Origin: Roseiarcus sp963730555
Lineage (GTDB): Bacteria; Pseudomonadota; Alphaproteobacteria; Rhizobiales; Beijerinckiaceae
DNA length: 64,000 nucleotides
Reading direction: 5' to 3'
Assembly: GCA_963730555.1 (NCBI GenBank)
Contig: CAVSSS010000003.1
Span: 11,104-75,103 of the forward strand
Shown: one piece after another, positions 10,430-18,930 of the stretch
Numbering within the stretch: the first letter of the stretch is position 1
How the letters are laid out: each line of letters opens with the position of its first letter
Translations under genes and position numbers: made by a program
Notes under the pieces: generated by a model
What the model was told of the DNA's origin: nothing
Seen by the model: only the letters and a program-made list of their open reading frames with translations
The model's database searches: none

Positions 10430-11260
10430 GTGGCGCGCCCGAAGCGGGCATCAGCAATCGGAGGATCCCTGAGCGATTCGTCTGACATCTTTGCCCTTGC
10501 CGAGGGGCTGCGGGTTCTGGTCACGACCGGCGCTTCGGGGATCGGCCGGGCGATCGCCGATCTCCTCATAGCGCGCGGCGCGCGCGTCCATATCTGCGAC
10601 GTGTCGGACGATTTTCTCAAAGAGTTTCGGACCGCGCATCGCGATTTGGGCGCAACAAAGGCCGACGTCGCTTCGGAAGTGGACGTGTCGCGCCTGTTCG
10701 ACGACGTCAAGGACGCGCTCGGCGGCCTCGACGTTCTCGTCAACAACGCCGGCGTCGCGGGGCCGACCCGCGGCGTCGAGGAGATCGGGCCCCAGGACTG
10801 GCGCCGCACGATCGACGTCTCCCTGACTGGGCAGTTCCTCTGCGCCCATCACGCCGTGCCGATGCTCAAGGCCGTAGGCGGTGGCTCGATCGTCAATCTG
10901 TCTTCGGCGGCCGGCCGATTCGGATATGCGTTCCGCACCCCCTACTCTGCCGCCAAATGGGGCGTGATCGGCTTCACCCGAAGCCTCGCCAAGGAGCTCG
11001 GCCCCGCCAATATCCGCGTGAACGCGATCCTCCCAGGGATTGTCGAAGGGCCGCGCATGTCGGGCGTGATCGAGGCGCGAGCCAGGCAGATGAACGTCTC
11101 CTACGAGGCGATGGAGAAGACCTATCTCGATCGCGTCTCGCTGCGGCGTATAGTCACGGCCGTCGATGTCGCCGCGACGGTCGTCTATCTCCTGTCCCCG
11201 GCCGGGCGAAACATTTCTGGCCAGTCGGTCGGCGTGGACGGCAGTGTCGAAGCATCGTGA
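10430..11260 (+). CDS. Short-chain dehydrogenase/reductase
   Basis: Classical SDR, an NAD(P)-dependent alcohol/ketone oxidoreductase. Seen: the dinucleotide loop TTGASGIG (usually TGGxxGIG), NNAG, the catalytic YSAAK with the preceding serine in NLSSAAG, and a C-terminal SGQSVGVDGS typical of the family. The open frame allows a GTG start at 10430. The protein similarity begins about 13 residues later, where GGAGGA at 10460 is followed by CTG AGC at 10469, as if an original ATG had become CTG; the true start is therefore uncertain. The gene is the only intact enzyme between two groups of broken genes. Confidence 0.82.
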   Translation: MARPKRASAIGGSLSDSSDIFALAEGLRVLVTTGASGIGRAIADLLIARGARVHICDVSDDFLKEFRTAHRDLGATKADVASEVDVSRLFDDVKDALGGLDVLVNNAGVAGPTRGVEEIGPQDWRRTIDVSLTGQFLCAHHAVPMLKAVGGGSIVNLSSAAGRFGYAFRTPYSAAKWGVIGFTRSLAKELGPANIRVNAILPGIVEGPRMSGVIEARARQMNVSYEAMEKTYLDRVSLRRIVTAVDVAATVVYLLSPAGRNISGQSVGVDGSVEAS

Positions 11261-11298
11261 CGCATTCGCCGCCGGGTGAGGAGTGAGCGGAGGAAGCC

Positions 11299-11460
11299 GT
11301 GAGCAAGGTCGCCGTCATTGGTTCGGGCTTCATCGGCCGCGCATGGGCAATCAGTTTCGCCCGCGGCGGACACGAGGTCGCGCTCTGGGACCAGGATCCG
11401 CGGGCTCCGGAGAGGGCGCTCGCCTACATCGAGAAACTCCTCCGCGTCGGTAGCGCTCAG
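11299..11460 (+). pseudogene. 3-hydroxyacyl-CoA dehydrogenase, N-terminal fragment
   Basis: Only the first ~54 residues remain: the NAD-binding Rossmann start KVAVIGSGFIGRAWAISFA, followed by GGHEVALWDQDP, as in the 3HCDH_N domain (lambda-crystallin/carnitine dehydrogenase type). After RVGSAQGF at about 11460 the frame runs into unrelated sequence belonging to other gene remnants. A good Shine-Dalgarno (GGAGG) precedes the ATG, so the promoter-proximal end is preserved. The break abuts a CaiB/BaiF fragment and an IS6-family tail, so an IS-mediated deletion is the likely cause. Confidence 0.75.
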
Positions 11461-11479
11461 GGCTTTAGGTTCGATCCCC

Positions 11480-11710
11480 TGGCGCGTCGTCCCCATGAGC
11501 AGCGCCGCTGTCCGAGCGAGCGACAGACTGGCGGAGATCGCCTGTCCCTTGCTGAGGCGCAGCGCGAGGCCGCGAACGTACGCCGCCCCATGAAATGCCG
11601 GTCGCGTGATCGAGCGCCGGCACGCGCAGAGAGACCGGCTTGTCGGCACCGCCATGCTCTGCCAGCCGCAGCAATGCCCGTCGACATCTGGGTGAGACTG
11701 TCGAAGCCGC
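11480..11710 (-). pseudogene. CaiB/BaiF CoA-transferase (family III) fragment
   Basis: On the minus strand three frames, read in order, give QMSTGIAAAGRAW, then GADKPVSLRVPALDHATG, then YVRGLALRLSKGQ and SLSLARTAALL. Together these match the middle of class III CoA-transferases (typically ...LVQM.TGIA..., ..P.Q.LDHATGY..A, ..ARLSLARTA). At least two frameshifts occur within 230 bp, and neither the N-terminus nor the C-terminus is present. It is a relic of a CoA-transfer step, orientated opposite to the neighbouring genes. Identification rests on remembered family patterns, so confidence is moderate. Confidence 0.5.
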
Positions 11711-11717
11711 GGCGGTT

Positions 11718-11995
11718 TGCCGCGCGTCTTGATCACGGACAAGCTCCGGTCCTATGGAGCTGCGAACGCGAAGATGGGGCTTCGCGTCGAGCATCGCCAG
11801 CACAAGGGGCTCAACAATCGGGCGGAGAATTCCCACCAGCCGACAAACGGCGTGAGCGGATCATGAAACGGTTCAAGTCACCTCGCAGGCGCAGAGGTTC
11901 CTCTCAGTTCACGACCAAGTCGCGAACGTCTTTCACATTCCCTATCCGGAATCCGTGTCCGCGAATTTTCGCCGTGCCTCCCGTGAGCGAGCCTT
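11718..11995 (+). mobile_element. IS6-family transposase C-terminal remnant
   Basis: Plus-strand frames give TDKLRSYGAANAKM, EHRQHKGLNNRAENSHQPT, then (frame changed) RRERIMKRFKSPR and (changed again) AQRFLSVHDQVANVFHIP. This is the characteristic C-terminal part of IS6/IS26-like DDE transposases (HKGLNNRAENSHQPTRRRER...). The N-terminal half and recognisable terminal inverted repeats are absent. It probably explains the truncated dehydrogenase upstream. Confidence 0.7.
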
Positions 11996-12277
11996 CAACG
12001 CTTGGCGCGAAATCGGGCGCCTCGATACTGCAGAGTGATTTCGGCTCTCGAAAGAGCCGCCCTCTCAAGTCTTCGGACCGTTAGCCGTGATGTCGAAAGC
12101 GCAGCTCTTAATGATTGAGGAGGAGCGGCAAGGCAGGCCGGTCTTTACCCGGCCTCGTTATATACGACGATACATCCCGCCAACAGGCGATGATCTGTCA
12201 TTTTTTAGAATTGACGGGCTTAGCGGACCATGACCTAATAAGTTAACTTCATGCCCGCGGCAGATACGGGAGTGACT

Positions 12278-13504
12278 GTGCGGCGTGTTCTTATGATTGC
12301 CGCTAGCGTGTTGGTTGCGGGCGTCGCAGCCATTGGTTCGCCGGCGCCGGCGGAGGCCGCCGACGACGTCATTCGGATCGGCGTTCTCAACGATCAGTCC
12401 GGGGTTTACGCCGACCTCGGCGGCGTCGGCTCGGTGATTGCCGCGCAAATGGCGGTCGAGGACGCCGGCGGCAAAGTGCTCGGCAGGCCGGTCGAGGTCA
12501 TCAACGCCGACCATCAATCAAAGGCCGACGTCGGCGCGGCGATCGCGCGCAAATGGTTCGACGAGGATAACGTCGATGTGGTGATCGGGTTCGACAACTC
12601 ATCGGTCGCGCTCGCCGTCGAGCAGGTCGCGTTGCAAAAGAATCGCATCGCCATCGCCGGCGCGATCGGGACGACGGCGTTCACCGGAAAGAATTGCACC
12701 CCCAACGAAGCCGCCTGGGTGTACGACGCCTATGCGCTCACCAACACGCTGGCGCGCTCGGTGGTGCAGCGCGGCGGCGACACCTGGTTCTTCATCACCG
12801 TCGATTATGCGCTTGGCCATTCGCTCGAGGCCGACGCCACGGCCGCCGTTCTCGCCGCCGGCGGCAAGGTCCTGGGCCACGCGCGCCATCCGATCAACAC
12901 TTCCGATTTCAGCTCGTATCTCCTGCAGGCGCAGGCCTCGGGCGCGAAGGTGGTGGCGCTGGCAAATGCCGGCGGCGACATGATCAACGCCATCAAGCAA
13001 GCCAACGAGTTCGGCCTGACCCGCGGCCAGAAGGTGGTCTCGCTGCTGACGTTCATCACCGACATCCAGAGCGTCGGCCTCACCGCCACCCAAGGCCTCA
13101 CTTTCGTGACCGCGTTCTACTGGAACCGCAACGACGAGAGCCGGGCTTGGTCGAAGCGCTTTTTCGAGCGCCACAAGCGCATGCCGACCATGGCCCAGGC
13201 CGCCGTCTATTCCATGGTCCGGCATTATCTGCGCGCGGTCGAGGCGGCCGGCACCGAGGAGGCGGAGGCGGTAATGGCGAAAATGCGCGACATGCCAGTG
13301 AACGACTTCTACGCCAAAAACGGCAGGGTCCGCCTCGACGGCCGGATGGTTCACGACATGTATTTCGTGCAGGTCAAGACGCCGGCCGAATCGACCGAAC
13401 CCTGGGACTACTACAAGGTTCTGGAGACGATCCCAGGCGATCAGGCCTTTCGTCCCTTGGATCAAGGCGGTTGCCCCGTGGTCAAGCAGGTCAAGCAGCA
13501 ATGA
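12278..13504 (+). CDS. ABC-type substrate-binding protein (branched-chain amino acid/amide type)
   Basis: Periplasmic Peripla_BP_6 protein of about 408 aa. The GTG at 12278 is preferred over the ATG at 12251 because CGGGAG lies 5-6 nt before it and translation then begins directly with the signal peptide RRVLMIAASVLVAGVAAIG, ending in AEA. Mature-protein landmarks: IRIGVLNDQSGVYADLGG, IGFDNSSVALAVEQVA, and DYALGHSLEADATAAVLAAGG. No permease or ATPase genes are adjacent; instead a molybdo-hydroxylase pair follows after 54 nt. Such lone binding proteins beside periplasmic oxidoreductases may deliver an aromatic or amide ligand; that role is inference. Confidence 0.85.
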   Translation: MRRVLMIAASVLVAGVAAIGSPAPAEAADDVIRIGVLNDQSGVYADLGGVGSVIAAQMAVEDAGGKVLGRPVEVINADHQSKADVGAAIARKWFDEDNVDVVIGFDNSSVALAVEQVALQKNRIAIAGAIGTTAFTGKNCTPNEAAWVYDAYALTNTLARSVVQRGGDTWFFITVDYALGHSLEADATAAVLAAGGKVLGHARHPINTSDFSSYLLQAQASGAKVVALANAGGDMINAIKQANEFGLTRGQKVVSLLTFITDIQSVGLTATQGLTFVTAFYWNRNDESRAWSKRFFERHKRMPTMAQAAVYSMVRHYLRAVEAAGTEEAEAVMAKMRDMPVNDFYAKNGRVRLDGRMVHDMYFVQVKTPAESTEPWDYYKVLETIPGDQAFRPLDQGGCPVVKQVKQQ

Positions 13505-13558
13505 GCGGATAGGCCGCTTCGAACGGAGAGCAAAAACATTCATGAGGAGGTGACGACC

Positions 13559-14032
13559 ATGCCCAACCTGACGGTTAACGGACGAAGCTATTTCGCCGAT
13601 GCTCCTCCCGATACGCCGCTGTTGTGGGTGATCCGGGAGGACCTGAGGCTCACCGGTACCAAGTTCGGTTGCGGAGCAGGGCTGTGCGGCGCCTGCACGG
13701 TTCACATCAACGGGAAGGCGGTCCGTTCCTGCCTGGTGACCGTCGCATCGGCCGAAGGCGCCCTGATCACCACCATAGAGGGCCTCGACCCCGCCAACGC
13801 TCATCCGGTGCAGCAGGCCTGGATCGAGCATCAGGTGCCGCAATGCGGCTATTGCCAGTCCGGCCAAATCATGCAGGCCGCCGCATTGCTGTCAAAGAAT
13901 CCGAACCCGACCGAGCCGCAGATCGTCGAGTGGATGACCGGAAACATCTGCCGCTGCGCCACCTATTCCAGCATCGTCGGCGCTGTGCAACGAGCCGCCG
14001 AGATCATGCATGCGGAGACGAGCCATGCTTAA
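13559..14032 (+). CDS. 2Fe-2S subunit of xanthine-dehydrogenase-family hydroxylase
   Basis: Small electron-transfer subunit (157 aa) carrying two [2Fe-2S] clusters. Seen: the plant-ferredoxin-type motif CGAGLCGACTVHINGKAVRSC and the second cluster CGYCQSGQ...GNICRCATYSSI. The ATG at 13559 is chosen because AGGAGG ends 8 nt before it; a GTG at 13550 overlaps that Shine-Dalgarno. The large-subunit gene overlaps its last 8 nt. The two-subunit form without a FAD subunit matches isoquinoline 1-oxidoreductase (IorA)/aldehyde-oxidase-like enzymes that pass electrons to cytochromes. Confidence 0.92.
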   Translation: MPNLTVNGRSYFADAPPDTPLLWVIREDLRLTGTKFGCGAGLCGACTVHINGKAVRSCLVTVASAEGALITTIEGLDPANAHPVQQAWIEHQVPQCGYCQSGQIMQAAALLSKNPNPTEPQIVEWMTGNICRCATYSSIVGAVQRAAEIMHAETSHA

Positions 14033-16463
14033 GGTCATTGAGGCCGCAACCAATCGGCGCGAATTCTTGGTGCGCTCGGCAGCGACCGCCGCCGGCGCTT
14101 TTATGAGCATCGGTCTACCCGTCCTCGGCAGCGAGACGGCCGAGGCTGAGGGCATGTCCGCGTTCACGCCGTCGATCTGGTTCACCCTGACGCCCGACGG
14201 CAAGGTCACCATGCACATCGTCAAGTGCGAGATGGGCCAGCATATCGGCACCGGTCTCGCTCAGGTGATCGCCGAAGAGCTCGAAGTGAACTGGGCGGAC
14301 GTGCGTCTCGATTCGCCGCTGGAGAGCGTGGAGAATTTCGCTATCTACGGGCTCGCCTACACCGTCAACAGCGGCAGCATCACCACCGAGTTCAACCGCC
14401 TCTCGCGCGCCGGCGCCGCTGGGCGCATGGCGTTGATCGAAGCCGGCGCCAAGGCGCTCGGCGCGAGGGAGAGCGACTGCTCGGCGGCAAATTCTCGCGT
14501 GATCGACGGCGCCTCCGGGCGGTCAATCAGTTACGGCGAGATCATTCAGAACGTGAACATCGATCGCAAGTTCGCCTATCCCGACGATTTCCGGGCGATC
14601 AAAATCAAGCCGCGGGGTTCTTACAAGATCATCGGCCAGTCGCTCGCGGCCCTCGACATCCCGCCCAAGACCAACGGCCAGGCGAAATACGGCATCGACG
14701 TGTTCCTGCCCAACATGCTCTACGGCTCGCTCGCGATACCGCGCACCCGCTACGCATCCAAGGTGACCAGCGTCGATGATTCGGACGCCCGCAAGATTCC
14801 GGGATTTGTCAAGGCGGTGACCATCGACGACAGCATGGGCAAATGCACCGGCTGGGTCGTGGCCCTCGCGGAGAATTTCCCGGCCGCCATCAAGGCCGCC
14901 CGGGCGCTCAAGATCGAGGCGGAGCCCGGCCCCTATGGCGGGCTCAGCACCGAAGGTCTGGTCAAGGATTACGCGCACAAGGTCGCGACCGGGACTGGGG
15001 CCAATTGGGTGCTCGAGGGCGACGTCGACAAAGCCCTCGGCGAGGCCGAGCAGGTCCTGGAAATGGAATACACCACCGACATGGTGTGTCACGCGACCAT
15101 GGAGCCGCTCAACGCGACGGCGGAGTTCGTGAACGGCGAGTGGCACATCTACACCGGAACGCAGAGCACATCCTTCGCGCGCATGACGCTGACCGCCTAT
15201 CTGTCGAAGGTGCTCAATAAACAGCCGGAGGACCTCAGGATCTTCGTGCACGAGAGTCTGGTCGGCGGCGGTTTCGGCGGCAAGCAGGACTACGACGAAC
15301 TGCTCGCGGCCGCCTATTGCGTCAAAGAGGCCGGCCGGCCGGTCAAGTTGATCCAGACCCGCGAGTCGAACTTCGCCACCAGCTTCCCGCGCACGCCGAC
15401 CTATCACAAGCTGAAGGCCGGCCTGAAGAACGGCGCGCTCGTGGCCATGGGCCACGATATTTGCTGCGGCTGGATGGGTCCACGGTTCGCGGTCGGCAAG
15501 AAATACGGAAGCGCCTTCCTGCAACTCGAGTCCTGGGACGCCAAGAAAGAGGACATCGATCAGTGGTCGATCGGCGGCAGCGATCACTGGTACGATATCG
15601 AGAACAACCGCGTGCGGGCGTTCGACAGCGACCACACCACGTTCGGCGTACAGGCGAGCGCGCTGCGCACCGTGTCGAACTCGTACAACATGTTCGTTGT
15701 CGAGTCGTTCATCGACGAGGTGGCGCACGCGCTCAAGCGCGATCCGCTGGAGTTCCGGCTCGCCATGCTCAACGGCAAGGGCAGCGGCCGCGGCATTCCC
15801 AATGCCGGCTATCCGGCGGGCACGCCGTCGGACTATTATATGGACCGATTGTGGATTTCGCTGCCCTGGGCGACCGACAAGTCCTGGCCGCCTTACGAAT
15901 CCACGACCGTAGGCGGCGCGCTCAGGCTGGCGAATTGCCTCCGGGTGGCGGCTGGCAAAGCGGGCTGGGGCGCAAAGCAGCTCCCGCCCAACACCGGCAT
16001 GGGCATCGCTGTCTCGGCGGCGGAGGAGCGGCAAAGCCCGACCTGGGTCGCCGGCATCGCGGAAGTCACGGTCGATCCCAAGACCGGCGCATACGCGATC
16101 AACCGGATCACCATCGCCATGGATCCTGGCACCGTGATCAATCCGCGCGGCGCGACCTCGCAGGTTCGGGGCTCGGCGCTGTGGGGGGCGAGCCAGGTCA
16201 TGTCGGAGCGGCTCACCATCCAGGACGGCGCATTCGTGCAGTCCAACTTCCATGACTACGAGCCGATCCGTCTGGCCAATGTCCCGCCGATCGATGTCAC
16301 GCTGATCGATTCGGGCCATCACCCGAGCGGTGTCGGCGAGCCGGGGTCCACGGTGGTCGCACCCGCAGTCGCCAACGCGATCTTCAACGCCGTCGGCGTA
16401 CGCGTGCGGCACATGCCGATTGCGGCGGAAGCGGTCCTTGCGGGCTTGAAACAAAAGACGTGA
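14025..16463 (+). CDS. Molybdopterin-binding subunit, isoquinoline 1-oxidoreductase type
   Basis: Large catalytic subunit (812 aa) of a periplasmic molybdenum hydroxylase. The ATG at 14025 has GGAG 7 nt upstream. A twin-arginine signal is visible near the start (TNRREFLVRSAATAAGAF), so the folded cofactor-loaded complex is exported, carrying the small subunit. Later motifs: VGGGFGGKQDYDE for the Mo-pterin site and the catalytic glutamate in GVGEPGSTVVAPAVANA near the C-terminus. Duplicated Ald_Xan_dh_C2 layout with internal Tat start is the IorB pattern. The substrate could be an N-heterocycle or an aldehyde. No CoxG or XdhC maturation genes are adjacent. Confidence 0.9.
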   Translation: MLKVIEAATNRREFLVRSAATAAGAFMSIGLPVLGSETAEAEGMSAFTPSIWFTLTPDGKVTMHIVKCEMGQHIGTGLAQVIAEELEVNWADVRLDSPLESVENFAIYGLAYTVNSGSITTEFNRLSRAGAAGRMALIEAGAKALGARESDCSAANSRVIDGASGRSISYGEIIQNVNIDRKFAYPDDFRAIKIKPRGSYKIIGQSLAALDIPPKTNGQAKYGIDVFLPNMLYGSLAIPRTRYASKVTSVDDSDARKIPGFVKAVTIDDSMGKCTGWVVALAENFPAAIKAARALKIEAEPGPYGGLSTEGLVKDYAHKVATGTGANWVLEGDVDKALGEAEQVLEMEYTTDMVCHATMEPLNATAEFVNGEWHIYTGTQSTSFARMTLTAYLSKVLNKQPEDLRIFVHESLVGGGFGGKQDYDELLAAAYCVKEAGRPVKLIQTRESNFATSFPRTPTYHKLKAGLKNGALVAMGHDICCGWMGPRFAVGKKYGSAFLQLESWDAKKEDIDQWSIGGSDHWYDIENNRVRAFDSDHTTFGVQASALRTVSNSYNMFVVESFIDEVAHALKRDPLEFRLAMLNGKGSGRGIPNAGYPAGTPSDYYMDRLWISLPWATDKSWPPYESTTVGGALRLANCLRVAAGKAGWGAKQLPPNTGMGIAVSAAEERQSPTWVAGIAEVTVDPKTGAYAINRITIAMDPGTVINPRGATSQVRGSALWGASQVMSERLTIQDGAFVQSNFHDYEPIRLANVPPIDVTLIDSGHHPSGVGEPGSTVVAPAVANAIFNAVGVRVRHMPIAAEAVLAGLKQKT

Positions 16464-17200
16464 CCCTGCCGGTCGGACGCGTCTGACAGAACACGAACCG
16501 TTCACGAACGGGCGAGGCCTGAAAGCCTCGCCCGAATTGATTCATGCTACGGCGACGTCGATCATTTTGTGCCGGCGGGAAAGGGGGTGGAGACGCGCAC
16601 GCCCACCTCGATGGGCACGCCGACAGAGGGGAGCCGCTGAACGGCTTCATAGCGGCGACGAGGGCGATCACGTCGTCGATCGAACGTCCACGACATCCCC
16701 GCGCCCCTGTTTGCGACGCCATAGCGGCAGCGTCTCGGGCAGGTTCGGGATACGCGGATCGAACAGCCTGAGTCACCTGAAAAATTCGACCGCAGGGTCA
16801 GGTGGCGAAATTTGAGCGGGCGGTTCCAAGGCTGGCGCGCGAGCGCGCGGATGGTCGTCAGGTCGCAATGCGACCAAGCGTCGATGAGCGCCCGGCATGC
16901 CATGGCGTACCGACTGTGCTGGGCCAAGTCCCGCGCGAGCAGCGCGCCCGTGTCGTCAAGGCGAACTCCTGCCATGCGACACGCTTGAGAGTTGCTCGGC
17001 AAAAGCACACTCCAGAAGTGCGCCGCCTCGGAGCCGGCGCACACAGATCGCGCTCGCTTGGCGCTCCTCCCAGGGCGGCCAGGAGGCTCCGGATCTGTCG
17101 CCGCTATTGATAACTCCGATATTCTTCCCCTCCCGCTTTCCAACTTTACAATATGACTTAAGCGGCGCAACCTCGACAAAATAAGCCATCGGAAGAGCGC
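16464..17200. other. 737-bp non-coding or decayed stretch
   Basis: No gene can be supported. A 280-codon minus-strand open frame spans 16562-17404, but it runs antisense into the pxpA gene. Its segment at 16850-17010 (reading ACRMAGVRLDDTGALLARDL) has protein-like composition and may be a relic of a lost gene. The last 80 bp before pxpA are AT-richer (TTTCCAACTTTACAATATGAC), consistent with a promoter. Confidence 0.4.
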
Positions 17201-17932
17201 ATGACGACCATTAATTGCGACATGGGGGAGTCGTTCGGGCTCTACCGGCTTGGCGACGACGCGGGCATGATGCCATACATCGACTTCGCCAATGTCGCTT
17301 GCGGTTTTCATGCGTCCGATTACAACCACATGCGCGCGACGGTTCGCCTGGCGAAGAAGCACGGGGTGCGCGTTGGTGCCCATCCTTCGCTGCCGGATCT
17401 GCAAGGCTTCGGCCGTCGCGAAATGATGATGCGCCGCGACGAGCTCGCAAATTGCCTCATCTATCAGATTGGCGCGCTCAACGGGTTCCTGGAGGCGGAG
17501 GGGATGCCGCTAAACCACGTCAAACCGCACGGCTCGCTCTACGCAATGGCGGCTCGGCAGGAGGATGTCGCCCACGCGGTCTGCGACGCGGCGGAGGTGT
17601 TCGGCGCGCCGGTGCTCGGCATGCTTGGCACATTGCACGAGACGATCTACCCGAAACGCGGCCTGCCGTTCGTCGCCGAATTCTACTCCGATCTCGATTA
17701 CGCCGACGATGGCTCGCTGATCATCACCCGCGTCCACGACGCGAAGGACCCTCAGCAGGCCGCCGACAGGTGTCGACGGGCGATCGCCGAGGGTCGCGTG
17801 CAGTCGGTTGGCGGGCGAGAGGTGCGAGTGGGCACCGAGACCATCTGTGTCCATTCCGATACGCCCAATGCGCTGGAGATCGCCGCCGCGGTGCGCGCCA
17901 TCGTGGCCCGCGATCCACAGCCTTCGAGCTGA
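17201..17932 (+). CDS. pxpA: LamB/YcsF family, 5-oxoprolinase subunit A-like
   Basis: 243-aa LamB/YcsF protein. In characterised bacteria PxpA works with PxpB and PxpC to hydrolyse 5-oxoproline to glutamate with ATP. Seen: N-terminal INCDMGESFGLY, the ANVACGFHASD motif, VGAHPSLPDLQGFGRR, and VKPHGSLYAMAA, all diagnostic. GGAAGAG lies before the ATG. The pxpB and pxpC partners are not adjacent on either side (the flanks are non-coding or phage-like), so it may act alone or with distant partners, or with the substrates of the neighbouring catabolic region. Confidence 0.88.
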   Translation: MTTINCDMGESFGLYRLGDDAGMMPYIDFANVACGFHASDYNHMRATVRLAKKHGVRVGAHPSLPDLQGFGRREMMMRRDELANCLIYQIGALNGFLEAEGMPLNHVKPHGSLYAMAARQEDVAHAVCDAAEVFGAPVLGMLGTLHETIYPKRGLPFVAEFYSDLDYADDGSLIITRVHDAKDPQQAADRCRRAIAEGRVQSVGGREVRVGTETICVHSDTPNALEIAAAVRAIVARDPQPSS

Positions 17933-18408
17933 GACGACCCCTATAGGCCGGTGAATTCTTTCGCCGCTTTGTCGTGCTTTCCGACCGTTCGTAGGGCCGC
18001 CCTCGAAGGGCAGAAAGGGTCGATTCCGGCCAAACGAGCTGCCGCCAACTGGCGGGCACGAAGTGTTGGATTCGGCTGAGTAGATCGTGCGCCGCTTGTC
18101 GGTCCGGTCACTGGGTTGTCGTCGCGAGACGCAGCTGCCTTCGCGACCGACACGTTCCATTCCTGGAAGGAGTGGGCGATTGTCATCCGGAATGCGCCGA
18201 GGTTCTTTATTTGCATCGGTCTTTAGGTCTTCAACTGAGAGATCACGCCTTCGATGACCGCCTCGCCGACAAGCGACGTTGGTTCGTCACCTATCAAATA
18301 CTGACCACCTCTGACTGACGAATGGGAACGAGTCGGGTTGCGCGCCGCGCGTAAGATGCGACAATCAACTGAACGATCAAGACGCGCACAACGGAGGGCG
18401 GCGGTATC
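17933..18408. other. Intergenic stretch between pxpA and the terminase island
   Basis: No convincing gene in 476 bp. Short minus-strand open frames exist (17941-18216 and 18223-18498) but have no recognisable features, and the second overlaps the terminase small-subunit gene. This is where the left boundary of the tRNA-Gln-linked island would be expected. I looked here for a copy of the tRNA 3' end and found none. Confidence 0.4.
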
Positions 18409-18930
18409 GTGAGTTACGCGGACAAGCCGGTGGACGATTCGGTCGACGCGGCGACGGTCGCGCGCTGGCTCAACTGCTCGCCGCGCATGGTGCGGCAATA
18501 CGCCGAAGAGGGGCTTGCGGTCCGCACCGGGCCGGGGCGGTTCGACCTCGAGCGCTCAGTTGGCAACGTGGTCCTACATTTACGCGAGCTCGCGAGCTTG
18601 CGTAAAGGCGCGGACGGCGCCGACGTGGTCAAGGCCTCGGCAGCGCTCAAGGACGCGCAGCGGAAGCTTGCCGAGTTGCGTTATGCTCAATTAGACGCGC
18701 AAGTGATCTCGCTGCCCGAGGCGGAAATGCTGTGGGCGGATCTGGTGCGTTCGGCTCGGAGGCTGTTTCAGTCTTTTCCCGCGCGGGCGCGCGCCGCGCT
18801 ACCGCACCTCAGCGACGCCGATCAAGCGACCTTGGAAAAGGTGGACGAAGCCATGCTGCGCGAGATCGCGCTCAAAGGTCAGGTTCCATTGCCGGCGGCT
18901 TCAAGCGATGCTGAACTCGACGCCGCGTGA
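18409..18930 (+). CDS. Phage terminase small subunit (Nu1-like)
   Basis: 173-aa DNA-packaging recognition protein. GTG start with GGAGG about 9 nt upstream. The N-terminus has a winged-helix/MerR-like DNA-binding segment (DAATVARWLNCSPRMVRQYAEEG, residues ~12-34), followed by an Ala/Lys-rich helical stretch (ASAALKDAQRKLAELRYAQ) and a Ser/Arg-rich C-terminal interaction region, as in Nu1/gp1 proteins. Its end overlaps the start of the large terminase by 23 nt, the usual pairing. No capsid, portal or tail genes follow within the island. Confidence 0.78.
   Translation: MSYADKPVDDSVDAATVARWLNCSPRMVRQYAEEGLAVRTGPGRFDLERSVGNVVLHLRELASLRKGADGADVVKASAALKDAQRKLAELRYAQLDAQVISLPEAEMLWADLVRSARRLFQSFPARARAALPHLSDADQATLEKVDEAMLREIALKGQVPLPAASSDAELDAA

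Noticed and set aside
12130..12160. GGCCGG...CCGGCC hairpin before the substrate-binding protein gene as a terminator
   Set aside because: Stem is present but no T tract follows; not enough to call a terminator.
12599..13867. 422-codon minus-strand frame opposite the substrate-binding protein
   Set aside because: Shadow frame crossing two real genes on the other strand.
14523..16505. 660-codon minus-strand open frame
   Set aside because: Antisense to the molybdopterin subunit, which has all family motifs; the shadow is explained by high third-position GC.
16562..17404. Minus-strand 280-codon frame in the gap before pxpA
   Set aside because: Runs into pxpA antisense; only a middle segment is protein-like. 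Could be a relic but cannot be supported as a gene.
17933..18408. Possible left attachment-site copy of the tRNA-Gln 3' end
   Set aside because: I searched this gap and others for TTCGAACCTCC-like sequence and saw none; the island's left border stays undefined.
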